DNA from: Roseobacter sinensis
GTDB taxonomy: Bacteria; Pseudomonadota; Alphaproteobacteria; Rhodobacterales; Rhodobacteraceae
Length of the DNA: 64,000 bases
Assembly: GCF_025755255.1 (NCBI RefSeq)
Contig: NZ_JALIEB010000009.1
Coordinates: forward strand, 124,001 to 188,000
Reading direction: 5' to 3'
Shown here: piece after piece, positions 7,656 to 16,615 of the stretch
How positions within the stretch are numbered: the first letter of the stretch is position 1
How the letters are laid out: every line of letters begins with the position of its first letter
Program-made: the position numbers and the translations under genes
The notes under the pieces: generated by a model
The model's input: only the letters and a program-made list of their open reading frames with translations
Database searches by the model: none
What the model was told of the DNA's origin: nothing

Positions 7656-9246
7656 AGATCCGCAGCATGTCGTTCAAATCCTCCAGCGTATTCGCCTCTT
7701 GCAGCGGTTTGTCCTGCCGCCAGCGCGACATACGCGGAAACCGCAGGGCGACGCCAGACTTGTGGCGCGGGCTGGCTTGAATGCCCTCAAATGCGATCTC
7801 GAACACGTGGTGCGGCGTGACCTGCCGCACCGGTCCAAAGCGCTGCAGCGTGTTCTTGCGCACCCATTTGGTGATCTCGCGGAACTCGGAATCCGTCAGG
7901 CCGGAGTAGGCCTTGGTGAAGGGCACCAGATCGTTGCCGTTCCAGACCGCAAATGTGAAATCGGTGAAGAGGTTTGCGCGCCGCCCGTGCCCCGCCTGGG
8001 CATAGATCATCACCGCGTCGATGGTCAGCGGGTCGAGCTTCCACTTCCACCAGTCGCCTTTCTTGCGCCCGACCAGATAGGGGCTGTCGGCGCGTTTCAG
8101 CATCAGCCCTTCGGCGTTCTCGTCCCGCGCTACGGAGCGGATCTCGCCCAGATCCTCCCAGTCGTCGAAATCAAGCTGAGGGGATAGGCGCACAGGCGCC
8201 TCGGGTGGCAGGTCGGCGCAGGCCTCTTCGAGCAGTGCGCGGCGTTCGGCAAACGGCGTATCGCGAAGGTCCTCGCCTTGCCATTCGAGCAGGTCATAGG
8301 CGTGCAGGACGACAGGCGCCTCGGTGAGCAGCTTTTTCGGCACCGTCTTGCGCCCGATCCGGCGTTGCAGCGCATTGAAACTAGCGGGGCTTTCGGTCCG
8401 GGGGTGCCAGACCAGAAGCTCCCCGTCCAGAACAGTGCCCGGCGGCAGAAAGTCCACTGCGCGCGCCAGTTCCGGGAAGCGGTCGGTCATCAGCTCCTCG
8501 CCCCGCGACCAGACGAAATGCTGCCCGTCGCGCAGGATCAACTGCCCCCGGATGCCGTCCCACTTCCACTCCGCGCGCCAGTCGTCAGGCGCGCCCAGAG
8601 CCTCCGGCCCGTCCTCCAGCGCGTAGGCCAGATAGAACGGATACGGCCGTGAGGCATCGGCGGAGGCATCCTCGGCCTCGATCAGCGCCTCCCATGTGGT
8701 GTCATCCGGGTGCCAGTTGCCCATGAGCCGATGCGCCAGTTCTGCCTCGGGTTTGCCGGTGGATTTGGCGAGCGCGCGAGTCATCAGCTTCTGGCTCACA
8801 CCCATGCGGAACCCGCCGGTGATCAGCTTGTTGAAGACGAAGCGCTCGGTGCCGCCAAGCTGCGCCCAGGCGTCGAGGATGGCCGCCTTGCGGGCGTCTT
8901 CTTCCACGTCACCCAGGCTGCGGACAAAGAGAATCCAGTCCGACAGGCTTCGGTCCGACGTGGTCTCCACCGGCGGTAGCACCAGCGCGATGGTTTCGGC
9001 CAGATCGCCGACGATGGGGTAGCTTTCCTCGAAGAGCCAGAGCGGAATGCCGGCCTGCTCGGCTGCCCATTCGCGCAGCTTCGTCGTCGTTACCGCCCGC
9101 TTGGGCCGCCGCCCGGAGAAGAGCGCGATGGTCCACATCCGGTCCGTATCCGGCGCCGCGCCGAAGTAATCAGCGAGGGCTGCCACCTTCACGGTGGTCT
9201 TCGTGCTCTGGTCAATGGCGTTGAAGAGGGCGGCGAAGCGTTTCAC
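7648..9246 (-). CDS. ATP-dependent DNA ligase (ligase-associated DNA damage response type)
   Basis: A 532-residue ATP-dependent DNA ligase. The adenylation motif KWDG is at residues 228-231, with K228 the predicted AMP-accepting lysine in AEWKWDGIRGQL. An N-terminal DNA-binding domain covers about residues 1-200, motif III is near VLDGELLVW, motif IV near NAEGLMLKRADSPY and motif V at WWKWK. This is the type paired with a metallo-beta-lactamase-fold exonuclease in a damage-response operon that usually also includes an Lhr-type helicase and a metallophosphoesterase. Here the exonuclease gene overlaps by 4 bases upstream (ATGA), but the other two partners are absent from the window. It is distinct from the NAD-dependent LigA used in replication. 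Confidence 0.92.
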   Translation of the reverse strand: MKRFAALFNAIDQSTKTTVKVAALADYFGAAPDTDRMWTIALFSGRRPKRAVTTTKLREWAAEQAGIPLWLFEESYPIVGDLAETIALVLPPVETTSDRSLSDWILFVRSLGDVEEDARKAAILDAWAQLGGTERFVFNKLITGGFRMGVSQKLMTRALAKSTGKPEAELAHRLMGNWHPDDTTWEALIEAEDASADASRPYPFYLAYALEDGPEALGAPDDWRAEWKWDGIRGQLILRDGQHFVWSRGEELMTDRFPELARAVDFLPPGTVLDGELLVWHPRTESPASFNALQRRIGRKTVPKKLLTEAPVVLHAYDLLEWQGEDLRDTPFAERRALLEEACADLPPEAPVRLSPQLDFDDWEDLGEIRSVARDENAEGLMLKRADSPYLVGRKKGDWWKWKLDPLTIDAVMIYAQAGHGRRANLFTDFTFAVWNGNDLVPFTKAYSGLTDSEFREITKWVRKNTLQRFGPVRQVTPHHVFEIAFEGIQASPRHKSGVALRFPRMSRWRQDKPLQEANTLEDLNDMLRIYG

Positions 9247-10250
9247 GCGGCGGGCTCCGCATCCAGCGTTTCCCCTTCGAACTCCGTCGGCACCACCTCT
9301 GCAGACCAGCCGTTTTCCGTCAGGTAGCGCGCGAAGATATCCGTGTAGCCATGGGTGACATAGATATGCTCCGCGCCCGTCTCCTTGATGGTGCTCAAGA
9401 GCCCGTTCCAGTCCGCATGATCGGAAATGACGAAGCCGCGGTCCCCCGCACGCCTGCGCCGCACACCGCGCAGCTGCATCCAGCCGCTGGCAAAGGCGGT
9501 CTCCTGCGCGCCGAATTTCTTGGCCCAGGCACTGCCCAGAGCTGACGGAGGCGCCAGCACAAGCGCGCCTTTGTGCGCCTTTGGATCGATCTCAGCAGTT
9601 GCAGCGATGGTGTCAGGCAGCGTGAGGCCTTGCCCGCGCAACACCGCGTTGGTGTTCTCCACCGCTGCATGTGTCAGGATCGGCCCGATCTCGGGGTCGA
9701 GCAACGTGAGTAGCCGCTGCGCCTTGCCAAGCGCATAGGCCCCCAGGAAGGCCGTCTTCCCGGCGGCGGCACAGCGCGCCCACCAGGCGTTGATCTCGTC
9801 CGCGACCCTCGCCTGTGGCTGCCAGCGGAAGACCGGTAGACCAAAGGTCGATTCGGTGATGAAGTGGTGGCAGCGCTGTGGCTCAAAGGCCTCCGACAGC
9901 CCATCCGCCTCGACCTTGTAGTCGCCCGAGGCCACCCAGACCTCTCCGCCGACCTCGACCCTGATCTGCGCCGATCCAGGCACGTGTCCGGCGGGGTGGA
10001 AGGACACCGTGGCGTCGCCGATCTGCAAAGGCGCGCCAAAACCGATGCCCTCGGCGGTAATCTCCCCCAGACGGTGGCGCATCACGGGCAGTGCCGCATG
10101 GGTGGCAAGGTAGTGCTGATGCCCATGCCGCGCGTGATCCGCGTGGCCGTGGGTGATCAGCGCGCGCTCTACGGGGCGCCAGGGGTCGATGTAGAAATCG
10201 CCCGCGGCGCAGTAGATACCGCGGTCGGTGAAGGTCAGGGCGGGGCTCAT
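9243..10250 (-). CDS. Ligase-associated DNA exonuclease (metallo-beta-lactamase/beta-CASP fold)
   Basis: A 335-residue nuclease of the MBL/beta-CASP superfamily (SNM1/CPSF-like). The HGHADH motif (ITHGHADHARHGH) supplies the zinc ligands, with HPAGHVPGSAQI, SGDYKVEADG and a late ISDHADW motif completing the active site. The GIYCAAGDFYIDPWRP start is typical of the ligase-associated exonuclease family. I chose the ATG at 10250 because homology begins there; an in-frame TTG three codons upstream at 10259 also has a GGAG. It overlaps the downstream ligase gene by 4 bases, implying translational coupling and joint action in end processing followed by sealing. Confidence 0.9.
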   Translation of the reverse strand: MSPALTFTDRGIYCAAGDFYIDPWRPVERALITHGHADHARHGHQHYLATHAALPVMRHRLGEITAEGIGFGAPLQIGDATVSFHPAGHVPGSAQIRVEVGGEVWVASGDYKVEADGLSEAFEPQRCHHFITESTFGLPVFRWQPQARVADEINAWWARCAAAGKTAFLGAYALGKAQRLLTLLDPEIGPILTHAAVENTNAVLRGQGLTLPDTIAATAEIDPKAHKGALVLAPPSALGSAWAKKFGAQETAFASGWMQLRGVRRRRAGDRGFVISDHADWNGLLSTIKETGAEHIYVTHGYTDIFARYLTENGWSAEVVPTEFEGETLDAEPAA

Positions 10251-10289
10251 GGCTCCCAAACTAGAGGCTCCAGCCGATTTGCCCAGACG

Positions 10290-11237
10290 TCAGCCGTGGC
10301 CGCCGCTGAGAAAGAGAGCAGCGATCTGATCGAAAAGCGGCCCCGCGACGGCTTCGCTCTCCATCAGCACCTCGTGTTCGCCGTCCTCCACCAATTCCAG
10401 GGAGCTGCGTTTCCACGCGGCCATGCGGGCCTGAATGGCAGACACCTCGACGATGCGTTCGTTCGTGCCGACGAAGGTCAGGCAGGGCAGGTTGGGCGAG
10501 GGGCGGCCCGCGAGGTGCCGCGTTTCCCGCAAGGCTTCCCGCAGCCAGACAAAGCTCGGGCCTCCCAGCGCCAGCTCGGGATGGGCCTCGAGCTGCCGGC
10601 GCATTTGCTCGAACTGTGTCTGATCCCGGGTGAGCAGATTGCCTTCGAATCCATCGGTCAGCACGTGGTGCTCGATCGTCGTGCCGGGCGGCAGGCGGTC
10701 GCCACGCCCCACATGCGGCATCACATGGCTGAGCAGCCAGGCGACCGGGCGCAGGTGAGGTGCAAGCTTGATGCCCCACATCGGCCCGGTGAAAGCCGTG
10801 GCCTGCACCGACAGCCCCTCCATTGCCGCCCGCAAACCGATGGCACCGCCCATCGAATGGGCAAGCAGAAAGAACGGCCGCGGCATCTCGAGCGTCCGGG
10901 CCGCGCGCACCAGCGCGTTCACGTCCTTCTGGTAGTCCGGGAAGTGCTCCACATGGCCGATCAGCGGGTTGTCGAGCAGCCGGTCCGCGAGCCCCTGGCC
11001 GCGCCAGTCGATGGCCATGCTGGCAAAGCCACGCCTGGTCAGCTGCGCGGCGCAGACATCGTATTTCTCGATGAACTCCGTGCGGCCGGGAAAGATCAGA
11101 ACCGTGCCCTTGGCCTCGGGTCGTTCCCACACGCCGAGGCGCACGCGATGCCCATCCGAGGTCTGCGCCCAGTGCGCGGCACCGCCCGGTTCTCCGAAGG
11201 CGATGTCGCTCAGAAAGGGCGCAGAAGTCGGGCTCAT
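10290..11237 (-). CDS. Alpha/beta hydrolase, lysophospholipase (PldB)-like
   Basis: A 315-residue serine hydrolase of the monoglyceride lipase/lysophospholipase L2 group (Hydrolase_4 type). Evidence is the oxyanion segment VLIFPGRTEFIEKYDVCAAQL, the DWRGQGLADR turn, the nucleophile elbow AHSMGG and a late EDGEHEVLMES containing the catalytic histidine. There is no signal peptide, so it is likely cytoplasmic and acts on membrane lipid breakdown products. The ATG overlaps the stop of the SCP2 gene (ATGA), suggesting a two-gene operon with a lipid-binding partner. Confidence 0.85.
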   Translation of the reverse strand: MSPTSAPFLSDIAFGEPGGAAHWAQTSDGHRVRLGVWERPEAKGTVLIFPGRTEFIEKYDVCAAQLTRRGFASMAIDWRGQGLADRLLDNPLIGHVEHFPDYQKDVNALVRAARTLEMPRPFFLLAHSMGGAIGLRAAMEGLSVQATAFTGPMWGIKLAPHLRPVAWLLSHVMPHVGRGDRLPPGTTIEHHVLTDGFEGNLLTRDQTQFEQMRRQLEAHPELALGGPSFVWLREALRETRHLAGRPSPNLPCLTFVGTNERIVEVSAIQARMAAWKRSSLELVEDGEHEVLMESEAVAGPLFDQIAALFLSGGHG

Positions 11238-11527
11238 CAGGCCAGCGCAGAGGCCAGCTGCATTGCCATGCCCATATCGCCGTCGACGCTCAGCTTGCCG
11301 GTCATGAAGGCGCTCGTGGGGTTGGTGTCGCCGTCGAGGATCGATTTGAACGTCTCCGCGTCCGCCGAGAGCGTCACATCCGCGGCCTCATCGCCCGCGC
11401 GGGCACCGCTGCTGTCCATCATCACGCAGCCTTCACCCGCGATGTCGAATTTTGCAGTGCCACCGAAGTCGGCTCCGGCCAGTTTTTCGTTCAATGCGGC
11501 CACGGCCTCGTTCACAATATCGCTCAT
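11237..11527 (-). CDS. SCP2 sterol-binding domain protein
   Basis: A 96-residue single-domain protein of the SCP-2 lipid-transfer fold (GTAKFDIAGEGCVMMD, ADVTLSADAETFKSILDGDTNPTSAFMTGKLSVDGDMGMAMQLASAL). The fold binds fatty acyl chains or lipids. It precedes and overlaps the alpha/beta hydrolase by 4 bases, so the two may handle the same lipid substrate (inference). The ATG at 11527 is preferred over an in-frame TTG two codons earlier because an AAGG lies at workable spacing. Confidence 0.88.
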   Translation of the reverse strand: MSDIVNEAVAALNEKLAGADFGGTAKFDIAGEGCVMMDSSGARAGDEAADVTLSADAETFKSILDGDTNPTSAFMTGKLSVDGDMGMAMQLASALA

Positions 11528-11601
11528 CTTCAAGCCTTTTGGGTTGCGGGCAGTCGCGGGGTCTGGAATTGCCGGGACGGCCTGTTACATTCAAGAGTGT
11601 T

Positions 11602-12159
11602 ATGGCGATGAAACTCTATTTCCTCAAATATGTCGTTACGGCATTTGTTGCAGCGCTTGTTTTCACAGGACCTGTGTCTGCACAGCACGCCGAAGAGGCG
11701 CTGCTCGAGCAGTTGCGCGAGGCGCCGGAGACCGAGGCGGCCCGGCTGGACCGCGCGCTGTCGCTGATCTGGGACAACTCCGGCTCGCCGGCCATGAACC
11801 TGCTGCTGAAGCGTGGCCGGGACGCGCTGAAAGAGGAAGAGACCGAGAAGGCCATCGATCATCTGACGGCGCTGACGGACCACGCGCCTGAGTTTGCCGA
11901 AGGCTGGCACGCGCGCGCCACGGCCTACTATCAGGCGGGGCTCTATGGCCCTGCACTCGACGATCTGGAGCGCGCGCTGGCGCTCAACCCCAATAACTAC
12001 AACGCAATCTTCGGCCTTGGCGTGATGCTGCGGGAGTTCGGCGACCTGGAGCGGGCCGCAGAGGCTTTCGACCGGGTTCTGGCCTTGAACCCGCATCACG
12101 AGAACGCGAAAACTGCCATGGAGCAGCTCGAGCGCAACGGTATCGGCCGCACGCTCTGA
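11602..12159 (+). CDS. Secreted/periplasmic TPR protein
   Basis: A 185-residue protein with a signal peptide (MAMKLYFLKYVVTAFVAALVFTGPVSAQ, cleavage predicted after VSA) and about three tetratricopeptide repeats. The clearest repeats are FAEGWHARATAYYQAGLYGPALDDLERALALNPNN and NAIFGLGVMLREFGDLERAAEAFDRVLALNPHH. TPRs mediate protein-protein contacts; the partner is unknown. The frame is open upstream but the signal peptide fixes the start at this ATG, with another ATG two codons in. It is divergent from the SCP2 gene and lies 24 bases upstream of the Suv3-like helicase gene, so the two may be cotranscribed. Confidence 0.85.
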   Translation: MAMKLYFLKYVVTAFVAALVFTGPVSAQHAEEALLEQLREAPETEAARLDRALSLIWDNSGSPAMNLLLKRGRDALKEEETEKAIDHLTALTDHAPEFAEGWHARATAYYQAGLYGPALDDLERALALNPNNYNAIFGLGVMLREFGDLERAAEAFDRVLALNPHHENAKTAMEQLERNGIGRTL

Positions 12160-12183
12160 ACACCGGACACGAAGGACAGCGCC

Positions 12184-14997
12184 GTGACAGGTGACAAGCG
12201 GGTGGTGGCCGTTCTGGGCCCCACCAACACAGGCAAGACCACCTATGCGATCGAGCGGATGCTGGGCCATCGGACCGGGGTAATGGGCCTGCCGCTGCGG
12301 CTGCTCGCGCGGGAAGTCTATGACCGCGTCGTGGCTGCGCGCGGGCCTTCGGTGGTGGCGCTCGTCACCGGTGAGGAGCGGATCGTGCCGCCACGCACGC
12401 AGTACTGGGTCTGCACGGTGGAGGCGATGCCCGAGGGCATGGGCTGTGATTTTCTTGCGGTGGATGAAATCCAGCTCTGCGCGGACCCTGAGCGCGGGCA
12501 TGTCTTCACCGACCGTCTGCTGCGGGCGCGCGGGCTGCACGAGACGCTCTTTCTCGGCTCGGACACCATGCGTGGGCCGATCCGGGAGCTCGTGCCGCAG
12601 GCACAGTTCATCCAGCGCGAGCGCATGTCCGAGCTGACCTACGTTGGTGCGAAAAAGATAAGCCGGATGAGGCCGCGCAGCGCTATCGTGGGCTTTTCGG
12701 TTGAAAATGTATATGCGATCGCCGAGCTCATCCGCCGCCAGAAAGGTGGCGCCGCGGTGGTCATGGGGGCATTGAGCCCGCGCACGCGCAACGCGCAGGT
12801 CGACATATACCAGACCGGCGATGTGGACTATCTGGTTGCGACCGATGCCATCGGCATGGGCCTCAACCTCGATGTGGATCACGTGGCTTTCTCGGCGCTT
12901 GCCAAGTTCGACGGGCGGCGGATGCGGCCGCTGGCGCCGAACGAGTTGGCACAAATCGCGGGTCGTGCAGGGCGGGGGATGAAAAACGGAACCTTTGGCG
13001 TGACCGGCGATGCCGCTCCGCTCGAGGAGGGTGTCGCCGAAGCCATCACGTCGCACCGCTTCACCCCGCTGAAGAAACTCAACTGGCGCAACCCCGCGCT
13101 GCAGTTCGGCTCCATCGACCGGCTGATCGCGACGCTCGAGGCAAGCCCGGATCACGAGATGCTGGTCAAGGCGCGAGAGGCCGATGATCTGCGCGCGTTG
13201 AAGGCGCTGGCGCAGGATGCTGAGGTCACGGCCCGCTGCACCGACGCGCCCTCGATCCGCCTGCTCTGGGACGTCTGCCGCATTCCCGATTTCCGCGGCA
13301 TCAGCCATGCCGAACACGCGGGTCTCCTGGAGGTGATCTTCACCCATCTGCATGAGCGCGGACAAATTCCCGACGATTGGCTGGCGCGACAAATACAAAG
13401 AATTGATCGAACCGATGGCGACATTGATGCGTTATCGAAGAGGTTGGCGTTTATCCGCACATGGACGTATGTCGCGCAGCGCAAGGGCTGGACCGGCGAC
13501 GAAAGCCATTGGCGAGAGGAAGCGCGTTCTGTAGAAGACCGATTGTCAGACGCGCTGCACGAGCGCTTGACCCAGAGATTTGTAGACCGGCGCACATCCG
13601 TGCTTTTGCGCCGGCTCGGCCAGAAGGAAGCCATGGTGGCAGACGTATCGACGACCGGCGAAGTAACCGTCGAAGGGGAATTTGTAGGACGGCTGGAGGG
13701 ATTCCGCTTCAGCCAGGACAAGAGCGCCAGCGGCGCCGAGGCCAAGACGATCAAGTCCGCGGCCCTGCAGGCGCTTGCGCCGCAATTCCACCTCCGGGCC
13801 GACCGCTTCTACAATGCACCCGACACCGAGATCGACTTCACCGAGCAAGGCGGCCTGATGTGGGGCAAGGACGCGGTCGGCAAGCTCGTGGCCGGGCCCG
13901 AGGCGCTCAAGCCGCAGGTCGAGGTCTTTGTCGACGATGTGGCGGGACCAGAAGTGGCGCAGAAGGTGCAGCGGCGTCTCCAGCACTTCATTGACCGCAA
14001 GATCGCGGCGCTGTTCGAGCCGCTGATGACCCTCAGCCGGGACGAGACGCTAACGGGGCTGGCACGCGGCTTTGCGTTCCAGATGGTCGAGGCGTTTGGT
14101 GTTCTGCCCCGATCCGCCGTGGCCGACGAGGTCAAGGCGCTGGATCAGGAGGCGCGGGGCGCTCTGCGCAAACACGGCATCCGGTTTGGTCAGTTCACGA
14201 TCTTCATGCCGCTTCTGCTGAAACCCGCGCCCACGCGGCTGCGCCTTGTTCTGTGGTCGCTCTCCAAGGGGCTCAGCGATTTCCCGGAAGCCCCGCCACC
14301 GGGGTTGGTCACCATCCCCGCCGATGCCGGCGCGCCCGCCGGTGCCGATACGATGTCGGGCTACCGTAACGCCGGCGCGCGGGCGATCCGCATCGACATG
14401 CTGGAACGGCTCGCCGATATGCTGCGCGGCGAGAATTCGCGGGCGGGTTTCGAGGCCAGTGCCGACATGCTTTCGATCACGGGCATGACGCTCGAGCAGT
14501 TCGCGGATCTCATGCAGGGCCTGGGCTACAAGGCCGAGCGCGGCGAGCGCGAGAAGGTGAAACCTGTTGATGCGGTCGTGGCGGAAGCGCCCGCAGCCGC
14601 CGATGACGGGCCTGTCGTGGATCAGACAGAGCAAGGCGCAGCCCCTGCTGCGGGCGCCACATCTGATGCGCCGGAGGCCGAAGCCGGGGTGCCTGAGACA
14701 CCCGCCGAAGAGACTGCGATAGGCGCAGCCCCCGACGCAGAAGAAGCAGGCCCGGAGGTGGAGGTCTTTTACACTTTCACCTGGGGTCGAGCGCCGCGCG
14801 CCCATGGCGCGGGCCGCAAATCGGGTGGCGACCGGCCCAAAGGCAAGGGCAAACCCGGTGGCAAGGGCAAGCGCAGTGGTCCGCGTGGTGACACGGGTGC
14901 GCAGAAATTCTCCGCCCGGCCGCCCAAATCCGAGAAAAAGATCGACCCCGACAACCCCTTTGCGGCGGCTCTCATGGGGCTGAAGGACACGAAGTGA
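12184..14997 (+). CDS. Suv3-like DExH-type RNA helicase
   Basis: A 937-residue superfamily 2 helicase related to mitochondrial SUV3, which unwinds RNA for degradation. The Walker A motif is GPTNTGKT (residues 12-19), Walker B is DEIQ (94-97), motif III GSDTM, motif V VATDAIGMGLNLDVD and motif VI QIAGRAGRG. Alphaproteobacteria carry this protein widely. The C-terminal 150 residues are low complexity: an Ala/Glu/Pro-rich acidic stretch, then a Lys/Gly/Arg-rich tail (RKSGGDRPKGKGKPGGKGKRSG) likely to bind RNA. The start is GTG with AAGGA 7 bases upstream. The stop is immediately followed by the TTG start of the S4 protein gene, so the pair is translationally coupled. Confidence 0.9.
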   Translation: MTGDKRVVAVLGPTNTGKTTYAIERMLGHRTGVMGLPLRLLAREVYDRVVAARGPSVVALVTGEERIVPPRTQYWVCTVEAMPEGMGCDFLAVDEIQLCADPERGHVFTDRLLRARGLHETLFLGSDTMRGPIRELVPQAQFIQRERMSELTYVGAKKISRMRPRSAIVGFSVENVYAIAELIRRQKGGAAVVMGALSPRTRNAQVDIYQTGDVDYLVATDAIGMGLNLDVDHVAFSALAKFDGRRMRPLAPNELAQIAGRAGRGMKNGTFGVTGDAAPLEEGVAEAITSHRFTPLKKLNWRNPALQFGSIDRLIATLEASPDHEMLVKAREADDLRALKALAQDAEVTARCTDAPSIRLLWDVCRIPDFRGISHAEHAGLLEVIFTHLHERGQIPDDWLARQIQRIDRTDGDIDALSKRLAFIRTWTYVAQRKGWTGDESHWREEARSVEDRLSDALHERLTQRFVDRRTSVLLRRLGQKEAMVADVSTTGEVTVEGEFVGRLEGFRFSQDKSASGAEAKTIKSAALQALAPQFHLRADRFYNAPDTEIDFTEQGGLMWGKDAVGKLVAGPEALKPQVEVFVDDVAGPEVAQKVQRRLQHFIDRKIAALFEPLMTLSRDETLTGLARGFAFQMVEAFGVLPRSAVADEVKALDQEARGALRKHGIRFGQFTIFMPLLLKPAPTRLRLVLWSLSKGLSDFPEAPPPGLVTIPADAGAPAGADTMSGYRNAGARAIRIDMLERLADMLRGENSRAGFEASADMLSITGMTLEQFADLMQGLGYKAERGEREKVKPVDAVVAEAPAAADDGPVVDQTEQGAAPAAGATSDAPEAEAGVPETPAEETAIGAAPDAEEAGPEVEVFYTFTWGRAPRAHGAGRKSGGDRPKGKGKPGGKGKRSGPRGDTGAQKFSARPPKSEKKIDPDNPFAAALMGLKDTK

Positions 14998-15375
14998 TTG
15001 GCTGAGAAACTCCGTCTCGACAAATGGCTCTGGCACGCGCGGTTCTTCAAAACCCGCTCGCTGGCGGCCACGCGGGTCACGGCGGGGGAGGTGCGGGTCA
15101 ACGGTGCGCGGACCGAAAAGCGCAGCCAGATGGTGGGACCGCAGGATGTTCTGACCTTCGCCCAGGGCGATCACATTCGAGTGATACGCATCGAGGCGGT
15201 CGGAACACGGCGCGGACCGGCCACCGAAGCGCAGACGCTCTACACGGATTTGTCCCCGCCTCAGCCCAAATCTCGAAAAACCACACCGGAAAACCCTGCT
15301 TTTGAAGGAAAAGGTCGCCCGACCAAGCGCGATCGCCGCATCCTTGATCTTTCTAAGGCCCGATCTCTTGAATGA
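14998..15375 (+). CDS. S4-domain RNA-binding protein (Hsp15/HslR-like)
   Basis: A 125-residue protein with an N-terminal S4 domain (EKLRLDKWLWHARFFKTRSLAATRVTAGEVRVNGARTEKRSQMVGPQDVLTFAQGDHIRVI) and a basic C-terminal tail (KGRPTKRDRRILDLSKARS). Hsp15 binds stalled 50S subunits carrying nascent peptidyl-tRNA; the same role here is an inference. The TTG start abuts the helicase stop codon (TGATTG), and RLDKWLWHAR must lie near the N-terminus in this family, which supports that start. Confidence 0.88.
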   Translation: MAEKLRLDKWLWHARFFKTRSLAATRVTAGEVRVNGARTEKRSQMVGPQDVLTFAQGDHIRVIRIEAVGTRRGPATEAQTLYTDLSPPQPKSRKTTPENPAFEGKGRPTKRDRRILDLSKARSLE

Positions 15376-15428
15376 TCCTCGTGGCTCATTTAGCTAACCG
15401 CAAGAGATAGGGGTTAAATGAGGGTCCG

Positions 15429-15767
15429 ATGACCTACATCGTGAACGACAGCTGCATTGCCTGCAAATACACCGACTGCGTCGAAGTCTGCCCGGTGGAT
15501 TGTTTCTATGAAGGCGAGAACATGCTGGTGATCCACCCCGACGAATGCATCGACTGCGGTGTCTGCGAGCCGGAGTGCCCGGCGGATGCGATCCGCCCGG
15601 ACACCGAGCCCGACACGGAGAAATGGGTCGAGTTCAATCGCAAGTACTCCGAACTCTGGCCGGTCATCATCACCAAGAAGGACCCGTTGCCGGGCGCCGA
15701 AGAACGTGATGGTGAGACCGGGAAGCTCGAAAAATACTTCTCGGAGGCGCCTGGCGAGGGGGGATAA
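15429..15767 (+). CDS. fdxA: 7Fe ferredoxin FdxA
   Basis: A 112-residue electron carrier with one [3Fe-4S] and one [4Fe-4S] cluster. The N-terminal motif [18 protein letters not shown] and second motif [16 protein letters not shown] are both intact and arranged as in Azotobacter FdI-type ferredoxins. The C-terminal extension ([15 protein letters not shown]) is also typical. The gene follows the S4 protein gene by 53 bases and ends in a strong hairpin, so it probably closes the helicase-S4-fdxA unit or is transcribed on its own. Confidence 0.95.
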   Translation: MTYIVNDSCIACKYTDCVEVCPVDCFYEGENMLVIHPDECIDCGVCEPECPADAIRPDTEPDTEKWVEFNRKYSELWPVIITKKDPLPGAEERDGETGKLEKYFSEAPGEGG

Positions 15768-15788
15768 CCCCCGATTCGACTCTGATCG

Positions 15789-15820
15789 GGCCGGGCTTTG
15801 GCTGTTAACCGGCCTGTTTT
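15789..15820 (+). terminator. Intrinsic terminator of fdxA
   Basis: Arms GGCCGG (15789-15794) and CCGGCC (15809-15814) with a 14-base loop, followed by TGTTTT. A second small GGGGG/CCCCC stem (15759-15772) straddles the fdxA stop codon. The remaining stretch to the carD start (15821-16050) is T-rich with two T-runs and a TTATAT; a carD promoter is likely there but not assignable. Confidence 0.6.
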
Positions 15821-16050
15821 ACGGTGTTTTTTCGAATCTGACGCAGGGTCCGCTTTTTTGGCACCCGTTTTTGTGTTATATTGCCATCATAAAGTAGTAA
15901 CGGGACCGCACATTGCCGCGCGTGGTAGAGGACGCCGGCACGGAAAATTCGGATCAGTCACACTCGGACGCGCGGCCGAAACGGCGACGCTTGGTGTGGT
16001 TTTGACTGTCGAATCCCCCAAGGTGCGCGCCCAGGTGTAAGGAACACTGA

Positions 16051-16563
16051 ATGACCAAATCGAAGAAACTTGATTTCCGTCCCAATGAGTTTGTCGTCTA
16101 CCCCGCCCATGGTGTGGGCCAGATCCTGTCGATCGAGGAGCAGGAAGTCGCAGGCATCTCGCTCGAGCTCTTCGTGATCTCCTTCGAGAAGGACAAGATG
16201 ACCCTGCGGGTGCCGACGCACAAGGCGACGGAGATCGGGATGCGCGCGTTGAGCTCTCCGGATGTGATCGGGCATGCGATGAAGACGCTCAAGGGCAAGG
16301 CGAAGGTCAAGCGGGCCATGTGGTCGCGCCGCGCGCAGGAGTATGAGCAGAAGATCAACTCGGGCGATCTGATCGCGATTGCGGAGGTCGTGCGCGACCT
16401 GCACCGGACGGACGATCAGCGCGAGCAGAGCTATTCGGAGCGGCAGCTCTATGAAGCGGCCCTCGAACGGCTGACCCGCGAAGTGGCTGCTGTTGGCGGA
16501 GGCGACGAGCTGGCCGCGGCAAAACAGGTGGGCGACGTACTGGAAAGCCGCGTCGCGGCCTGA
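16051..16563 (+). CDS. carD: CarD-family transcription regulator
   Basis: A 170-residue protein with the N-terminal RNA polymerase-interacting (Tudor-like) domain (FRPNEFVVYPAHGVGQILSIEEQEVAGISLELFVISFEKDKMTLRVPTHKA) and a C-terminal helical DNA-binding domain (RRAQEYEQKINSGDLIAIAEVVRDLHRTDDQREQSYSERQLYEAALERLTREVA). CarD binds the RNAP beta subunit and stabilises the open complex; in R. sphaeroides it activates many promoters lacking a T at -7. The ATG has TAAGGA upstream. It is monocistronic, ending at a strong terminator. Confidence 0.95.
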   Translation: MTKSKKLDFRPNEFVVYPAHGVGQILSIEEQEVAGISLELFVISFEKDKMTLRVPTHKATEIGMRALSSPDVIGHAMKTLKGKAKVKRAMWSRRAQEYEQKINSGDLIAIAEVVRDLHRTDDQREQSYSERQLYEAALERLTREVAAVGGGDELAAAKQVGDVLESRVAA

Positions 16564-16589
16564 CCAACAGCCGATTTTCACAGAGATGG

Positions 16590-16615
16590 CCGCGCCTGTG
16601 AGGGCGCGGTTTTTT
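16590..16615 (+). terminator. Intrinsic terminator of carD
   Basis: Perfect 7-bp stem CCGCGCC (16590-16596) and GGCGCGG (16603-16609), 6-base loop, followed directly by six T residues. The T-run touches the last base of the convergent cobS stop codon. Confidence 0.85.

Noticed and set aside
7648-10250. Non-homologous end joining (Ku-LigD) operon
   Set aside because: The ligase lacks polymerase and phosphoesterase domains and there is no ku gene; the MBL-fold nuclease partner marks the separate ligase-associated repair type.
11530-13398. 622-codon open frame antisense to the TPR and helicase genes
   Set aside because: It spans two real genes on the other strand and shows no recognisable domain.
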